Source: an uncultured Halomonas sp.
GTDB lineage: Bacteria; Pseudomonadota; Gammaproteobacteria; Pseudomonadales; Halomonadaceae
Assembly: GCF_946887195.1 (NCBI RefSeq)
Contig: NZ_CAMPKE010000016.1
Coordinates: 1-64,000 of the forward strand
Length of the DNA: 64,000 bases
Direction: 5' to 3'
Translations under genes and position numbers: made by a program
In this document: positions 8,709 through 17,749 of the stretch, piece after piece
Position numbering within the stretch: position 1 is the first letter of the stretch
Layout of the letters: every line of letters begins with the position of its first letter
Notes under the pieces: generated by a model
Told to the model about the DNA's origin: nothing
The model's database searches: none
Seen by the model: only the letters and a program-made list of their open reading frames with translations

Positions 8709-10064
8709 GTGCCAATCACCTCGCGTTCTCCGCTCCAGCGTGTCTGGAGTCTCGCCTGGCCGATCATCCTGTCGAACGTCACCGTGCCGCTACTCGGGCT
8801 GGTCGATACCGCCGTGGTCGGTCATCTGCCCGATTCGCGCTACCTGGCCGGGGTGACGCTGGGCGCGACGCTGTTCGGCTTTCTGTACTGGGGGTTCGGC
8901 TTCCTGCGCATGGGCACCACCGGGCTGACCTCCCAGGCGGTGGGCCGCGAGGACGACGGCGCGGTGCGCAACCTGCTCGGCCAGTCGCTGCTCATGGCTG
9001 GGGCGATCGGCGCGCTGCTGATCGTATTCTCGGGGCCGCTGATCGCACTCGGTCTATGGCTGCTCGATGGCAGCCAGGAGGCCACTCGGCTGGCCGGCGA
9101 GTATGCCGGAATCCGAATTCTCTCGGCCCCGGCGGTACTCGCCAACTATGCCATTCTCGGTTGGTTCCTAGGCCAGCAGAACAGCCGCGTGACACTGGCG
9201 ATCATGGTGCTGACCAACAGCGTCAATATCGTTCTCGATCTTATCTTCGTGATCGGCCTGGGCATGACCGTCGATGGCGTGGCCTGGGCCACGGTGATTG
9301 CCGACTACAGCGCACTGACGCTGGGCCTGTGGTTGGTATGGCGCCAGCTCAAGGGACTCGAAGGGCGTTTTTTGCGTGAACGCCTGCTGCGAATCAAGGC
9401 CTATGCCGAGTTGTTCCAAGTCAATGCGCATCTCTTCGTGCGCACCTGGGGACTACTGTTCGCGATGGCCTTCTTTACCGCTCAGGGCGCCAGCCAGGGC
9501 GATGTGATCCTTGCCGCCAACGCCGTATTGCTGCAGTTCATCATGCTGGTTTCCTATGGCCTGGATGGTTTCGCGCACGCCGTCGAGGCCCTCACCGGGC
9601 GTGCCATCGGCCGCCGCGATTGGCGGGAATTCAGCGCGGCGGTGGGCGCGGCGGCGCGTCTCTCGCTACTCACCACCGGTGCCGCCATGCTGATCTTCGC
9701 ACTCGCCGGTAACGCGTTGATCGCGTTGCTTACCGACCTGGCTGCGGTGCGCGAAGCCGCCGCCGTCTATCTGCCGTGGATGGTGCTGATGCCGGCATTG
9801 GCGGTGTGGAGTTATCTGCTCGATGGCGTCTTCATCGGCGCCACCGCCACCCGTGAAATGCGCAACAGTATCTTCATCGGCCTGGCCATTTATCTACCCA
9901 GTTGGTGGCTGACCCAGCGCCTGGGCCTTGGCAATCATGGCCTGTGGCTGGCCTTCATGCTCTTCACGCTGGTGCGTTCGGCGACGCTCGGCGCCTATTA
10001 TCTGCACTATCGACGCCACCGCTGGCGGCGCAACGAGGAACAGGCGCTGGCCGAGGGAGACTAG
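8709..10064 (+). CDS. MATE family efflux transporter, DinF-like
   Basis: A 451-residue polytopic membrane protein with about 12 predicted helices in two homologous halves. The N-terminus (WPIILSNVTVPLLGLVDTAVVGHL) is the MATE signature and most resembles the DinF/DNA-damage branch. It exchanges Na+ or H+ for organic cations. It begins with GTG, and the sequence pattern of the family starts there. It lies downstream of coaD and the ferredoxin gene on the same strand with a 62-base gap. Confidence 0.9.
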   Translation: MPITSRSPLQRVWSLAWPIILSNVTVPLLGLVDTAVVGHLPDSRYLAGVTLGATLFGFLYWGFGFLRMGTTGLTSQAVGREDDGAVRNLLGQSLLMAGAIGALLIVFSGPLIALGLWLLDGSQEATRLAGEYAGIRILSAPAVLANYAILGWFLGQQNSRVTLAIMVLTNSVNIVLDLIFVIGLGMTVDGVAWATVIADYSALTLGLWLVWRQLKGLEGRFLRERLLRIKAYAELFQVNAHLFVRTWGLLFAMAFFTAQGASQGDVILAANAVLLQFIMLVSYGLDGFAHAVEALTGRAIGRRDWREFSAAVGAAARLSLLTTGAAMLIFALAGNALIALLTDLAAVREAAAVYLPWMVLMPALAVWSYLLDGVFIGATATREMRNSIFIGLAIYLPSWWLTQRLGLGNHGLWLAFMLFTLVRSATLGAYYLHYRRHRWRRNEEQALAEGD

Positions 10065-10119
10065 AGTCGCACAGGCAAGCCGTTGTTCGTCCGTTATATT
10101 CGAGATAGTCATAACAACG

Positions 10120-11445
10120 ATGAGACGGCTCTTTATGCTCAAGTACCTGTCGCGACCGGCGGTCAAGCTGGTCGAACGCTATCTACCCGATCCCTATATC
10201 TTCGTACTGCTGTTGACCCTGATTGCCGCCGCCGCGGCCATTGGCGTGGAGCGCCAGACGCCGCTGGCGGTGCTGCGCTTCTGGGGCGATGGCTTCTGGA
10301 GCCTGTTGACCTTCTCGATGCAGATGCTGCTGGTACTGGTCACCGGTTTCATGCTGGCAAGCTCGCCACCGGTCAAGCGCCTGCTCGCCAGCCTTGCCGC
10401 CCGCGCCCGCAGTCCCGGTGGCGCGATTCTGCTGGTCAGCGTGGTATCGCTGGCCGCGAGTTGGATCAACTGGGGATTCGGCCTGGTGGTGGGGGCGCTG
10501 TTCGCCAAGGAACTGGCGCGCCAGATCCGCGTCGACTACCGCTTGCTGATCGCCAGCGCCTACTCAGGCTTCGTCATCTGGCATGGCGGGCTATCCGGCT
10601 CGATTCCCCTAGTGATTGCCACCGAGGGACATTTCACCGCCGAGCAGATCGGCGTCATTCCGACCAGCGAGACGATCTTTTCGCTGTTCAATCTGGCCAT
10701 CGTGGTCGCGCTGTTCATCGCCGTGCCGCTGGTCAACCGGCTGATGCTGCCCGACGATGCCGAAAGCGTCTATGTCGATGCCCACAAGCTCGATGATGGC
10801 CCGATTCGCAAGACAACGATCACCCGCCCCGCCGAGCGTCTTGAAAACAGCGTCGTGCTGGCCTGGCTGGTTGGCATACCCGGGCTTCTGTACCTGCTCG
10901 ATCATTTCATGCTGCGCGGCGGCGGGCTCAACCTCAACATCGTCAACTTCCTGTTCCTGTTTCTGGCGATCGTGTTGCACCGCACCCCTCGGCGAATCCT
11001 GGACAGCCTCAACGAGGCGATCAAGGGCGGCGCCGGCATCGTCATTCAGTTTCCCTTCTACGCCGGGATCATGGCGATCATGGTCCAATCAGGGCTCGCC
11101 GAAACCTTGTCCGAAGGCTTCGTCTCGATCGCCACCGCCGACACCCTGCCGTTCTGGACCTTCATCAGCGCCGGCATCGTCAATCTGTTCGTGCCGTCGG
11201 GCGGCGGCCAGTGGGCCGTGCAGGCGCCCGTGATGCTGCCGGCCGCCGCTGCGCTGGGCGCGGATATTCCCCGCGTCGCCATGGCCGTGGCCTGGGGCGA
11301 TGCCTGGACCAACCTGCTGCAGCCATTCTGGGCGCTGCCGGTACTCGCCATCGCCGGGCTCAAGGCCAAGGACATCATGGGCTTCTGCCTGATCCAGCTG
11401 GTGATTACCGGCGTGATCATCGCCTTGGGGCTGACCTACGTGTGA
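10120..11445 (+). CDS. AtoE-like short-chain fatty acid transporter
   Basis: A 441-residue membrane carrier with repeated matches to E. coli AtoE. These include LPDPYIFVLLLTL near the N-terminus, INWGFGLVVGALFA, WHGGLSGSIPL, IQFPFYAGIMAIM, VPSGGGQWAVQ and QPFWALPVLAIAG. The family imports acetoacetate and butyrate-type acids. Two in-frame ATGs (10120 and 10135) are possible and neither has a clear ribosome-binding site, so the first five residues are uncertain. No ato catabolic genes are adjacent. Confidence 0.9.
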   Translation: MRRLFMLKYLSRPAVKLVERYLPDPYIFVLLLTLIAAAAAIGVERQTPLAVLRFWGDGFWSLLTFSMQMLLVLVTGFMLASSPPVKRLLASLAARARSPGGAILLVSVVSLAASWINWGFGLVVGALFAKELARQIRVDYRLLIASAYSGFVIWHGGLSGSIPLVIATEGHFTAEQIGVIPTSETIFSLFNLAIVVALFIAVPLVNRLMLPDDAESVYVDAHKLDDGPIRKTTITRPAERLENSVVLAWLVGIPGLLYLLDHFMLRGGGLNLNIVNFLFLFLAIVLHRTPRRILDSLNEAIKGGAGIVIQFPFYAGIMAIMVQSGLAETLSEGFVSIATADTLPFWTFISAGIVNLFVPSGGGQWAVQAPVMLPAAAALGADIPRVAMAVAWGDAWTNLLQPFWALPVLAIAGLKAKDIMGFCLIQLVITGVIIALGLTYV

Positions 11446-11457
11446 ACCAGCCGACGC

Positions 11458-11766
11458 TCAGGGCTTGTCCGGGGTAAACGAGGGCGGATCGCTGGCCGGA
11501 AAGGACTCTTTACTGGCTTCGTCGACACGCGCATCCTCTTCGCCGAGTGGCGGTGAGGTCAGAATATGGCCTTTTCCGCCATCCTGGTCGTCGAGCACTT
11601 GCAGCAGGTCGTTGCCGGCGGCCTCGAGCCGCGTATAGGGAATCCAGCGAAATGCCCCGTCGCTATCGACGACGCGTAAATATTGCGCGCCCAACGAATC
11701 CACCGTGCCCACCTTGTCTAGATTGGCGGTCTGCACATCGACGCCGACCCGAAATGCGTTTTCCAT
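11458..11766 (-). CDS. small PRC-barrel/DUF2171-like protein
   Basis: A 102-residue acidic, soluble protein. The N-terminal half (VGTVDSLGAQYLRV and FRWIPYTRLE) resembles short PRC-barrel or DUF2171 domains that bind other proteins or RNA. The C-terminus carries ESFPASDPPSF, a tail often seen in small bacterial proteins of unknown role. I infer no specific function. It ends 12 bases from the convergent AtoE-like gene, with a plausible AGGAAAG site upstream of its ATG. Confidence 0.7.
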   Translation of the reverse strand: MENAFRVGVDVQTANLDKVGTVDSLGAQYLRVVDSDGAFRWIPYTRLEAAGNDLLQVLDDQDGGKGHILTSPPLGEEDARVDEASKESFPASDPPSFTPDKP

Positions 11767-11925
11767 CTATCTTTCCTCCATTGCACCTATTGGCAGTACA
11801 GCACAGGTTGCCTCGACCATGCCAAGCGCCGATCGCAATGCGTTGATGCCGAGCGCGGCGGCGCAGTCGATCGAGCCGCCATCACCCATCAAAATATGGT
11901 ACACCTGAGTCTTGTGCCCGATTCA

Positions 11926-12456
11926 ATGGACCGCGACCCAACCATGACGCCAGATGAACTCCCCCGCCAGCACGAACTGACCATGACCGTGCTGATGACC
12001 CCCGATATGGCCAATTTCAGCGGCAAGGTGCATGGCGGCGCCATTCTTAAGAAGCTCGACGAGGTCGCCTACGCCTGCGCCAGCCGCTATTCGGGCAGCT
12101 ATGTCGTGACGCTTTCCGTGGATCAGGTGCTGTTCAAGCAGCCGATCCACGTCGGTGAACTGGTCACCTTTCTGGCCTCGGTCAACCACGTCGGCAGCTC
12201 ATCGATGGAGATCGGCATCAAGGTGATCGCCGAGTCGATTCAGAAGAAGGTCATCCGCCATACCATCAGTTGCTATCTGACCATGGTCGCGGTGGATGAA
12301 GCTGGCCGCCCCGCGAAGGTGCCGTCGTTATACCTGGAGACACCACTGCAGAAGCTGCGCTTCGAGAAGGCGGCGCTGCGCAAGAAGCTTCGCAAGCAGG
12401 CCGAAGAGGAAGCCCGCCAGACTCATCAGAATCACTTCGCCGAAAAACCGCGCTGA
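11926..12456 (+). CDS. acyl-CoA thioesterase, hotdog fold (YciA/BFIT-like)
   Basis: A hotdog-fold thioesterase of about 176 residues that cleaves acyl-CoA to CoA and free acid. The family pattern is clear: MANFSGKVHGGAILKKLDEVAYACASRYSG split over the helix of the fold (residues 25-54), then VTLSVDQVLFKQPIHVGE. The C-terminus is a charged helix. ATGs at 11896, 11926 and 11944 are all in frame and the ribosome-binding sites are weak. TATGGT at about 11894 looks more like a -10 element than coding sequence. The stop overlaps the next ATG (TGATG). Confidence 0.87.
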   Translation: MDRDPTMTPDELPRQHELTMTVLMTPDMANFSGKVHGGAILKKLDEVAYACASRYSGSYVVTLSVDQVLFKQPIHVGELVTFLASVNHVGSSSMEIGIKVIAESIQKKVIRHTISCYLTMVAVDEAGRPAKVPSLYLETPLQKLRFEKAALRKKLRKQAEEEARQTHQNHFAEKPR

Positions 12457-13445
12457 TGCAGCAGTTGCGCCTCGCATCGCGCCCGCGCGGCAGATTGAGC
12501 GGCGAGCACTTCGCGCTCGTCGAGGTACCCGCGCCACCGCAAGATAGCGCCGCCTTGCTGTTGCGACCACGCTACGTAAGCGTCGACCCCTACATGCGCA
12601 CGCGGATGCAGGCCACGGGCTATGACTACATCGAACGCTGGGACGCCGGCAGCGTGCTTTCAGGCTGGAGTCTCGCCGAAGTCGAGTACAGCCGTCATCC
12701 CGACTGGCAACCCGGCGATTGGGCGGTCGGCCATCTGCCCATGCAGACTCTCATCGCTCACGACGGTACGGCGCTACGTCGCCAACCGCCCGGCGATCCG
12801 CCGTTGGCCTTTCTGCACCCATTGGGCATGACCGGTTTCACCGCCTGGCTGGGCATGCGCGTGCTGGGCAAGCCCGGGCCAAGCGATACGGTACTGGTAT
12901 CGGCCGCCGCCGGCGCGGTGGGTTCGCTCGCCGCACAATTGGCGCGCGCAGCCGGGGCACGGGTGATCGTCACCGCCGGACGCGCCGACAAGCGCGACTG
13001 GCTGCGCGGCCTGGGCTTTGCGACGGTTCTCGATCACCGCGACGACGATTTCGCCGCGCGCCTGGCCGCGACCGCCCCGGAGGGCATTACCCTGAATTTC
13101 GAGAATGTCGGCGGCGAGGCCTTCGCCGCCGCCATCGAAGCCATGCGCCCCGGCGGGCGGGTGGTGGTCTGCGGTCTGATCAGTCAGTATCAGCAGAGCG
13201 ACCCGCGCCGCGCGCCGCCCAACATGGCGCTATTGGGCGAACGCGGAGTCGCGGTGATACCGTTCGTGACGCCGCACTTCAGCCAGCGCCATGAGGATTT
13301 TCTGGCCGAGGCGACACCGCGCGTGATGCGCGGCGAACTGCATTGGCGGCTGGATGTCGTGCAGGGCGGTTTGGCCGCGCTACCCGAGGCGCTGATCGGC
13401 CTGCTGGCCGGCGACAATCTCGGCAAGCGGGTCGTGGCACTCTGA
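12456..13445 (+). CDS. NADP-dependent medium-chain oxidoreductase (CurA/YncB family)
   Basis: A 329-residue zinc-independent medium-chain dehydrogenase/reductase of the alkenal/one or curcumin reductase group. These reduce the C=C bond of conjugated enones using NADPH. The family landmark SVDPYMRTRM is near residue 40, the Rossmann loop AAAGAVGSLAAQLA near residue 150, and a basic residue downstream suits NADPH. The start overlaps the thioesterase stop by one base, so the two are translationally coupled. A joint role in acyl or enone clearance is inference only. Confidence 0.9.
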   Translation: MQQLRLASRPRGRLSGEHFALVEVPAPPQDSAALLLRPRYVSVDPYMRTRMQATGYDYIERWDAGSVLSGWSLAEVEYSRHPDWQPGDWAVGHLPMQTLIAHDGTALRRQPPGDPPLAFLHPLGMTGFTAWLGMRVLGKPGPSDTVLVSAAAGAVGSLAAQLARAAGARVIVTAGRADKRDWLRGLGFATVLDHRDDDFAARLAATAPEGITLNFENVGGEAFAAAIEAMRPGGRVVVCGLISQYQQSDPRRAPPNMALLGERGVAVIPFVTPHFSQRHEDFLAEATPRVMRGELHWRLDVVQGGLAALPEALIGLLAGDNLGKRVVAL

Positions 13446-13466
13446 GAAGGATCAAGGAGTCGATCA

Positions 13467-14537
13467 ATGCAACGGGAAACGCGTCCGTTACCACGCACGC
13501 CTGGCGAAGAAGCCGTCGCTCGCGAGGAAGAGCCACTGCCGCCGTTGTCGCATCGTAGTCGCTCACCGCTCATGGAGCGGCTGCAACTCGGTTGGGATCT
13601 GCTGATCGTCGTGTTGGTGATCGTCAACCTGGCCCTACTGCTATTCGATAGCCTGTTTCTGATTCCACCGTTGAATGCCGCCTTCGCGGCGCTGGCGCCG
13701 GGGCTCCACGATGCCTATGCCGAAGCGATACACGAAAATTTCCTGACGATCGACCTGGCCTTCGTCGCGGTGTTCGTGCTCGACGTGCTGCTGGGCTGGG
13801 CGGTGGCGATTGCCGAGCGACGCTATCACCGCTGGTTCTTCTATCCCTTCGTCCACTGGTATGACGTGATCGGCTGTATTCCGCTGTCCGGCCTGCGCTG
13901 GCTGCGTGTGCTGCGCGTCATCTCGCTCCTGCACCGCCTGCAGCGTTTGGAGCTGATCGATGTGCGGCGCTGGTATCTGTACGGCGTCGTGGCCAAGTAC
14001 TACGACATCGCGCTGGAGGAACTCGCCGACCGAGTGGCAATCCGCCTGCTCGGCAGCGTGCAGGATGAGATTCGTCACAGCGATGTCTTTTCACGGCGCA
14101 TCGCCAATGAGGTCGTGGCGCCCCGTAAGCAGCAACTGGTGCAGGAGATCACCCAGCGCCTGGAAACGTCATTGAGCGGCGTTTATGCCGACAACCGTGC
14201 GCTCATCGCCCGTTACATCAGCGCTCTGGTCGGGCGGACCATGCACGAGAGCCGCGAGATCCAGCGCCTGCGTCAACTCCCCTTCGGTAGCCAACTGGCC
14301 AACGCCATGGACCAGACGCTGAGCGACATCGCCGGAAAGCTGGTACATGAAGCGGTCACCGGGCTGCGCTCGCCGGAATTCGCCTCGCTGCTGGAGCGTC
14401 TCGCCGATAGCGGTTTCGATGCCCTGGTCGCAACCGACACCCGCAGCGAGCGGATCACCGAGCAGGTTCTGGTCGACGTACTGGAGATTCTCAAGGAGCA
14501 GGTCGCGACCAAGCGCTGGCAGGATAAGTACCGTTAG
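13467..14537 (+). CDS. membrane protein with a voltage-sensor-like domain and no pore
   Basis: A 356-residue protein. After a charged 35-residue N-terminus come four likely membrane segments at about residues 41-62, 92-115, 124-140 and 146-165. The fourth (LRWLRVLRVISLLHRLQ) has arginines every third residue, as in the S4 helix of voltage sensors. The second carries acidic residues (D and D) at sensor-like positions. No pore helix or selectivity filter follows. Instead there is a soluble helical region of about 180 residues. Function is unknown. AAGGAG precedes the ATG. It follows the oxidoreductase by 21 bases. Confidence 0.75.
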   Translation: MQRETRPLPRTPGEEAVAREEEPLPPLSHRSRSPLMERLQLGWDLLIVVLVIVNLALLLFDSLFLIPPLNAAFAALAPGLHDAYAEAIHENFLTIDLAFVAVFVLDVLLGWAVAIAERRYHRWFFYPFVHWYDVIGCIPLSGLRWLRVLRVISLLHRLQRLELIDVRRWYLYGVVAKYYDIALEELADRVAIRLLGSVQDEIRHSDVFSRRIANEVVAPRKQQLVQEITQRLETSLSGVYADNRALIARYISALVGRTMHESREIQRLRQLPFGSQLANAMDQTLSDIAGKLVHEAVTGLRSPEFASLLERLADSGFDALVATDTRSERITEQVLVDVLEILKEQVATKRWQDKYR

Positions 14538-14546
14538 AATTGCCGA

Positions 14547-15578
14547 TTAATCGCGCATTTCGAGCAGCGTATATGGCGCCTCACAGGCATGACGCTCGTC
14601 GCGCTCGTCGATCGAGCCCAGCCCCATGTGGCGGTCGTTGTCGTAGGCGACGAACAGTCGCGTCTCGTCGATGACCGCCAGGCCCTCGGCCTTGTGCTCG
14701 AACACCAGCGGCTGGCCCCGCTCGTCATCGACCAGCCGCGGCGCGCGACCAGCGGCGAAATCCTCCAGCGAGATCGCCCACAGATAACCACCGATGCCGT
14801 CGTCCTCGCTCTCGAAACTGGTCAGCAGGTAAAGGCGCTCGTTGTAACGATCGTACTCCAGGCTCGACAGTCCGCAGACATGCTTCACGCCGTCATACCG
14901 GCTAGGATCGAACGCATAAAGATCGCGCAGTTCGTCGATGAACTCCAGGTTACCGGCCTGATTGACCTGGTAATGGGCACCGACCACGCGGCAGGCGTAA
15001 TCGAAATCGGCGAAGTCATTGCCCTGTTCGCGCACGCCGAACAGCAGCAGGCCGTCGCCACGCTCGCCGGGAATCGCCGCCAGCCCCTCGATCTTGTAGT
15101 AGGGCATGCCGATGGCGTTACCCAGTTTGGCGCGCAATTCGAGCGAGCCCATGACCCCATCGCGCGGATCGGGATCGACCACCTGAGCCGCATCGGGGTC
15201 GTGCAGCGGCCAGATCAGCAGATGGTTATAGGCATTTAGGTCGTGGCTGCCGTCGTCGATGCGATCGAAGCCGGTGGTCGCCAGCACATGACGGCCATCG
15301 GCGGTCAGGGCGAAATCCTCATATTTGGTAGCGCCCTTGATGGTCGCGGCGGTGAAGTACTCGAGTTGCGAATCATCGAGGGCCGTTCCATCCATCGCCA
15401 CCGAGAATACCGCCGAACGCTCAGGACCGGGAATCGGCTTGTCACTGGCCAGAATCATCCGTTTGCCATTGTAGAGCGCCGCCGATACCTCGACATTGAT
15501 CAATTCGCCACGCTCGTCGCGCAGTCCAGCGGGAAAGCAGCGTAGCGTGCCGTGAGAGAGCATTCGGGCCTGAGTCAT
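14547..15578 (-). CDS. hypothetical beta-propeller-like protein
   Basis: A 343-residue protein of repeated beta-rich segments containing Asp/Gly-rich turns and phrases such as KYEDFALTADGRHVL, KIEGLAAIPGERGDGLL, SSLEYDRYNERLYLLTS and KAEGLAVIDETRLFVAYDND. This is the pattern of esterase-like or SdiA-regulated beta-propellers. There is no signal peptide from the chosen ATG, which is backed by AAGGAA eight bases upstream. An upstream in-frame reading to 15749 would overlap the MocR gene and is rejected. Function is not assigned. Confidence 0.75.
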   Translation of the reverse strand: MTQARMLSHGTLRCFPAGLRDERGELINVEVSAALYNGKRMILASDKPIPGPERSAVFSVAMDGTALDDSQLEYFTAATIKGATKYEDFALTADGRHVLATTGFDRIDDGSHDLNAYNHLLIWPLHDPDAAQVVDPDPRDGVMGSLELRAKLGNAIGMPYYKIEGLAAIPGERGDGLLLFGVREQGNDFADFDYACRVVGAHYQVNQAGNLEFIDELRDLYAFDPSRYDGVKHVCGLSSLEYDRYNERLYLLTSFESEDDGIGGYLWAISLEDFAAGRAPRLVDDERGQPLVFEHKAEGLAVIDETRLFVAYDNDRHMGLGSIDERDERHACEAPYTLLEMRD

Positions 15579-15646
15579 GTCGATTTCCTTGCATGCGGGT
15601 TCATGAGTAGAACTGAGGGCCGCAGGCGCACAATGCAAGTCGCTCG

Positions 15647-17038
15647 CTACAGCGTTCGCCAGGGCATGACCGGCTCGCCTTCCAGGGCCAGGGCAATCAC
15701 TTCCAATGCGCGCGATAGCGCCGCGCGGCTGGGCGCCGCACTGATACACAGGCGGATCGCCTGTGGTGCGGGCTCGCTACCCACGCAGAAGGGCTCGGCA
15801 CTGGTCACTCGAACCCGCTGACGCTCGAGCTGTTCGAGCAGCGCCGCCGCGCGCCAGCCTGGGGGCAGTTCCAGCCACAGGTGAAAACCATGCGGTCGCC
15901 CGCGCGGCGCGAAGGCCACCAGCCGATCGCGAGCCATGCGCTGGCGCGCGGCAATCTCTTCGAGTTGCCAGGCCAGTAGCTTCTCCGCGGCACCGCCGGC
16001 GATCCAGCGACACACTGCCTCGGCCATCAGCGGCGGCACCATCCAGCTCTGCGCGCGCTGCAGGGCCGCCAGGCGTTCGCCGATTGCCGGCGGCGCTCGC
16101 AACGTGCCGATACGCAGCCCACCGGCGATCACCTTCGAGGTGCTGAACAGATGCAGCGTACGCTCGGGCGCCAGTCGGTAGAGCGGCGTACCGCGCTCCT
16201 CGGCCGGCAAGTACTGCACGCCATCCTCGACGATCCAGAAATCGAACTCGCGAGCCAATTCGACCAGCCGTTCGCGACGCGCTTCGGGCAGGCAGGCGCC
16301 GGTGGGATTGTTCTGATCGGGCGTGATGTAGACCAGCCTGGGCGGCTGCTGAGCGCAGAGTCGGGCCAGCGCTTCGACATCCATGCCCTGCTCGTCGAGC
16401 GGCACACGCAGCATTTTCAGATGCAGCTGCTGAGCGGCGCTGATCAGCCCCGGGTAGGTCAGCGCGCTGACGGCAATGCGCTCGCCGGGCTGGGCCAGCG
16501 CCTGGAGCGCCAGGAAGATCCCATGCTGCCCGCCCTGGGTTATCGCCAGTTCATCGGCATCGACGGGCATGCCCAACTGCGTCATCCAGTTCGCCAATGC
16601 CTCGCGATGCCGGGGCATGCCCCGTTCGGATTGATAACTCACCGCCTGGGTCAGCGCTTGGGGATCGCGTGCGATGGCGCTCAATGCCTCGCCCAGTGCG
16701 CGTGGGCGATCGGGATGCGGCGGCGGCAGGCTCAAACCGAGATCGATGACATCATCGGCGCTGGCGGCGAGATGGCGGAAGGCGCCGATTGGCGGTTCGC
16801 TGCCACGTACGTAGGTACCGCTACCGACCCGCGCTTCGACCAGCCCACGCCGTTCGGCCTCGCCATAGGCGCGGGTCACCGTACCCACGGTGACACCAAG
16901 GGCATCGGCCAGCCGCCGCTGCGGCGGCAGCCGTGCCCCCTCGACCAACGCGCCGCCGGCAATGGCTTCGGCGATGGCGTCCGCCAGTAGTCGATAACGC
17001 GTGCCGGACAATGGTAGTTCGGGAACCCATATTGTCAT
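15647..17038 (-). CDS. MocR/PdxR-type regulator (GntR HTH + aminotransferase-like domain)
   Basis: A 463-residue fusion. Residues 1-75 form a GntR winged helix (LPPQRRLADALGVTVGTVTRAYGEAERRGLV). Residues 90-463 form a fold-type I aminotransferase-like domain with the PLP lysine in LFSTSKVIAGGLRIG. Such proteins sense PLP or amino-acid derivatives. It is divergent from a LysE-type exporter gene. A perfect inverted repeat covers its own start codon, suggesting autoregulation and control of the exporter. Confidence 0.93.
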   Translation of the reverse strand: MTIWVPELPLSGTRYRLLADAIAEAIAGGALVEGARLPPQRRLADALGVTVGTVTRAYGEAERRGLVEARVGSGTYVRGSEPPIGAFRHLAASADDVIDLGLSLPPPHPDRPRALGEALSAIARDPQALTQAVSYQSERGMPRHREALANWMTQLGMPVDADELAITQGGQHGIFLALQALAQPGERIAVSALTYPGLISAAQQLHLKMLRVPLDEQGMDVEALARLCAQQPPRLVYITPDQNNPTGACLPEARRERLVELAREFDFWIVEDGVQYLPAEERGTPLYRLAPERTLHLFSTSKVIAGGLRIGTLRAPPAIGERLAALQRAQSWMVPPLMAEAVCRWIAGGAAEKLLAWQLEEIAARQRMARDRLVAFAPRGRPHGFHLWLELPPGWRAAALLEQLERQRVRVTSAEPFCVGSEPAPQAIRLCISAAPSRAALSRALEVIALALEGEPVMPWRTL

Positions 17039-17047
17039 GGTGACAAT
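17031..17047. promoter_or_regulatory. candidate MocR operator 1 (perfect inverted repeat)
   Basis: ATTGTCA-TGG-TGACAAT is a perfect 7-3-7 palindrome overlapping the ATG of the MocR gene (17036-17038). A related TTGTA-N4-TACAA repeat lies 72 bases downstream. GntR-type winged helices commonly bind TTGT-N-ACAA repeats. Binding by the adjacent MocR protein is inference. Confidence 0.6.
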
Positions 17048-17054
17048 AAACTCG

Positions 17055-17082
17055 TTGACGGCTTATATAGGGTCATTATGCT
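17055..17082 (+). promoter_or_regulatory. possible sigma-70 promoter for the LysE-type gene
   Basis: TTGACG (17055-17060) and TATGCT (17077-17082) are separated by 16 bases. They lie between the two candidate MocR operators and face the exporter gene. The -10 match is 4 of 6, so this is a moderate call. Confidence 0.4.
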
Positions 17083-17118
17083 GCAATGAGTGCGGCATTC
17101 CAGTCTTTGCGATAAATA

Positions 17119-17132
17119 TTGTATGGGTACAA
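17119..17132. promoter_or_regulatory. candidate MocR operator 2 (inverted repeat)
   Basis: TTGTA-TGGG-TACAA, a 5-4-5 palindrome close in sequence to operator 1 (both contain TTGT, a TGG core and ACAA). It sits just before, and partly within, the start region of the LysE-type gene, where a bound repressor would block transcription. Confidence 0.5.
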
Positions 17133-17134
17133 AA

Positions 17135-17737
17135 ATGGAAGGATTGGCTTTTCTGGGGCCGGCGGCGCTATACATGATCTCGATGACCATCACGCCGGGG
17201 CCCAATAATCTGATGCTGACCGCCTCCGGCGCCAACTACGGCTACTGGCGCACGCTGCCGCATATCCTCGGCATCCTGTTCGGCTGTTTGGTGCTGTTCT
17301 TGGCCATAGCTCTGGGCCTGGGCCTGCTGTTCGAACGCTATCCGTTATTTCAGACGCTGCTCAAGATCGTCGGCAGCGCCTATCTGCTCTACCTGGCCTG
17401 GAAGATCGCCAGTGCGCCGCCGCCGGATTTGAGCGTGCGCGGCAGCGGGCGACCGCTGACCTTCTGGCAGGCCGTCGCCTTTCAGTTCGCCAACCCGAAA
17501 GCCTGGGTGATGGGCCTGGCCTTGATGGCGGGATTTCTTCCCGCCGAGGGCAACGCCTGGTGGAATGCCCTGCTACTGGCCGGTTTCGCCGAACTGATCG
17601 CACTGCCCTGCATCTCGCTATGGGCCGGTTTCGGCATGGCGATCGCGCGTTACATCCGCAGCCCGCGAAGCTGGCGGATCTTCAATGTCAGCATGGGCGC
17701 AATGACCGCCGCCTGCGTAGTGTTCATCCTCGGCTAG
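17135..17737 (+). CDS. LysE/RhtB family amino-acid exporter
   Basis: A 200-residue exporter with five to six membrane helices. The family signature TITPGPNNLMLTASGANYG is near residue 15, and a second landmark (FQFANPKAW) is near 125. It exports amino acids or homoserine-like compounds. The start at 17135 gives the normal family N-terminus. ATG 17123 and GTG 17090 are possible, but none has a good ribosome-binding site, and the region holds an inverted repeat. It is divergent from the MocR regulator gene. Confidence 0.88.
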   Translation: MEGLAFLGPAALYMISMTITPGPNNLMLTASGANYGYWRTLPHILGILFGCLVLFLAIALGLGLLFERYPLFQTLLKIVGSAYLLYLAWKIASAPPPDLSVRGSGRPLTFWQAVAFQFANPKAWVMGLALMAGFLPAEGNAWWNALLLAGFAELIALPCISLWAGFGMAIARYIRSPRSWRIFNVSMGAMTAACVVFILG

Positions 17738-17749
17738 CCTGCGCTGATA

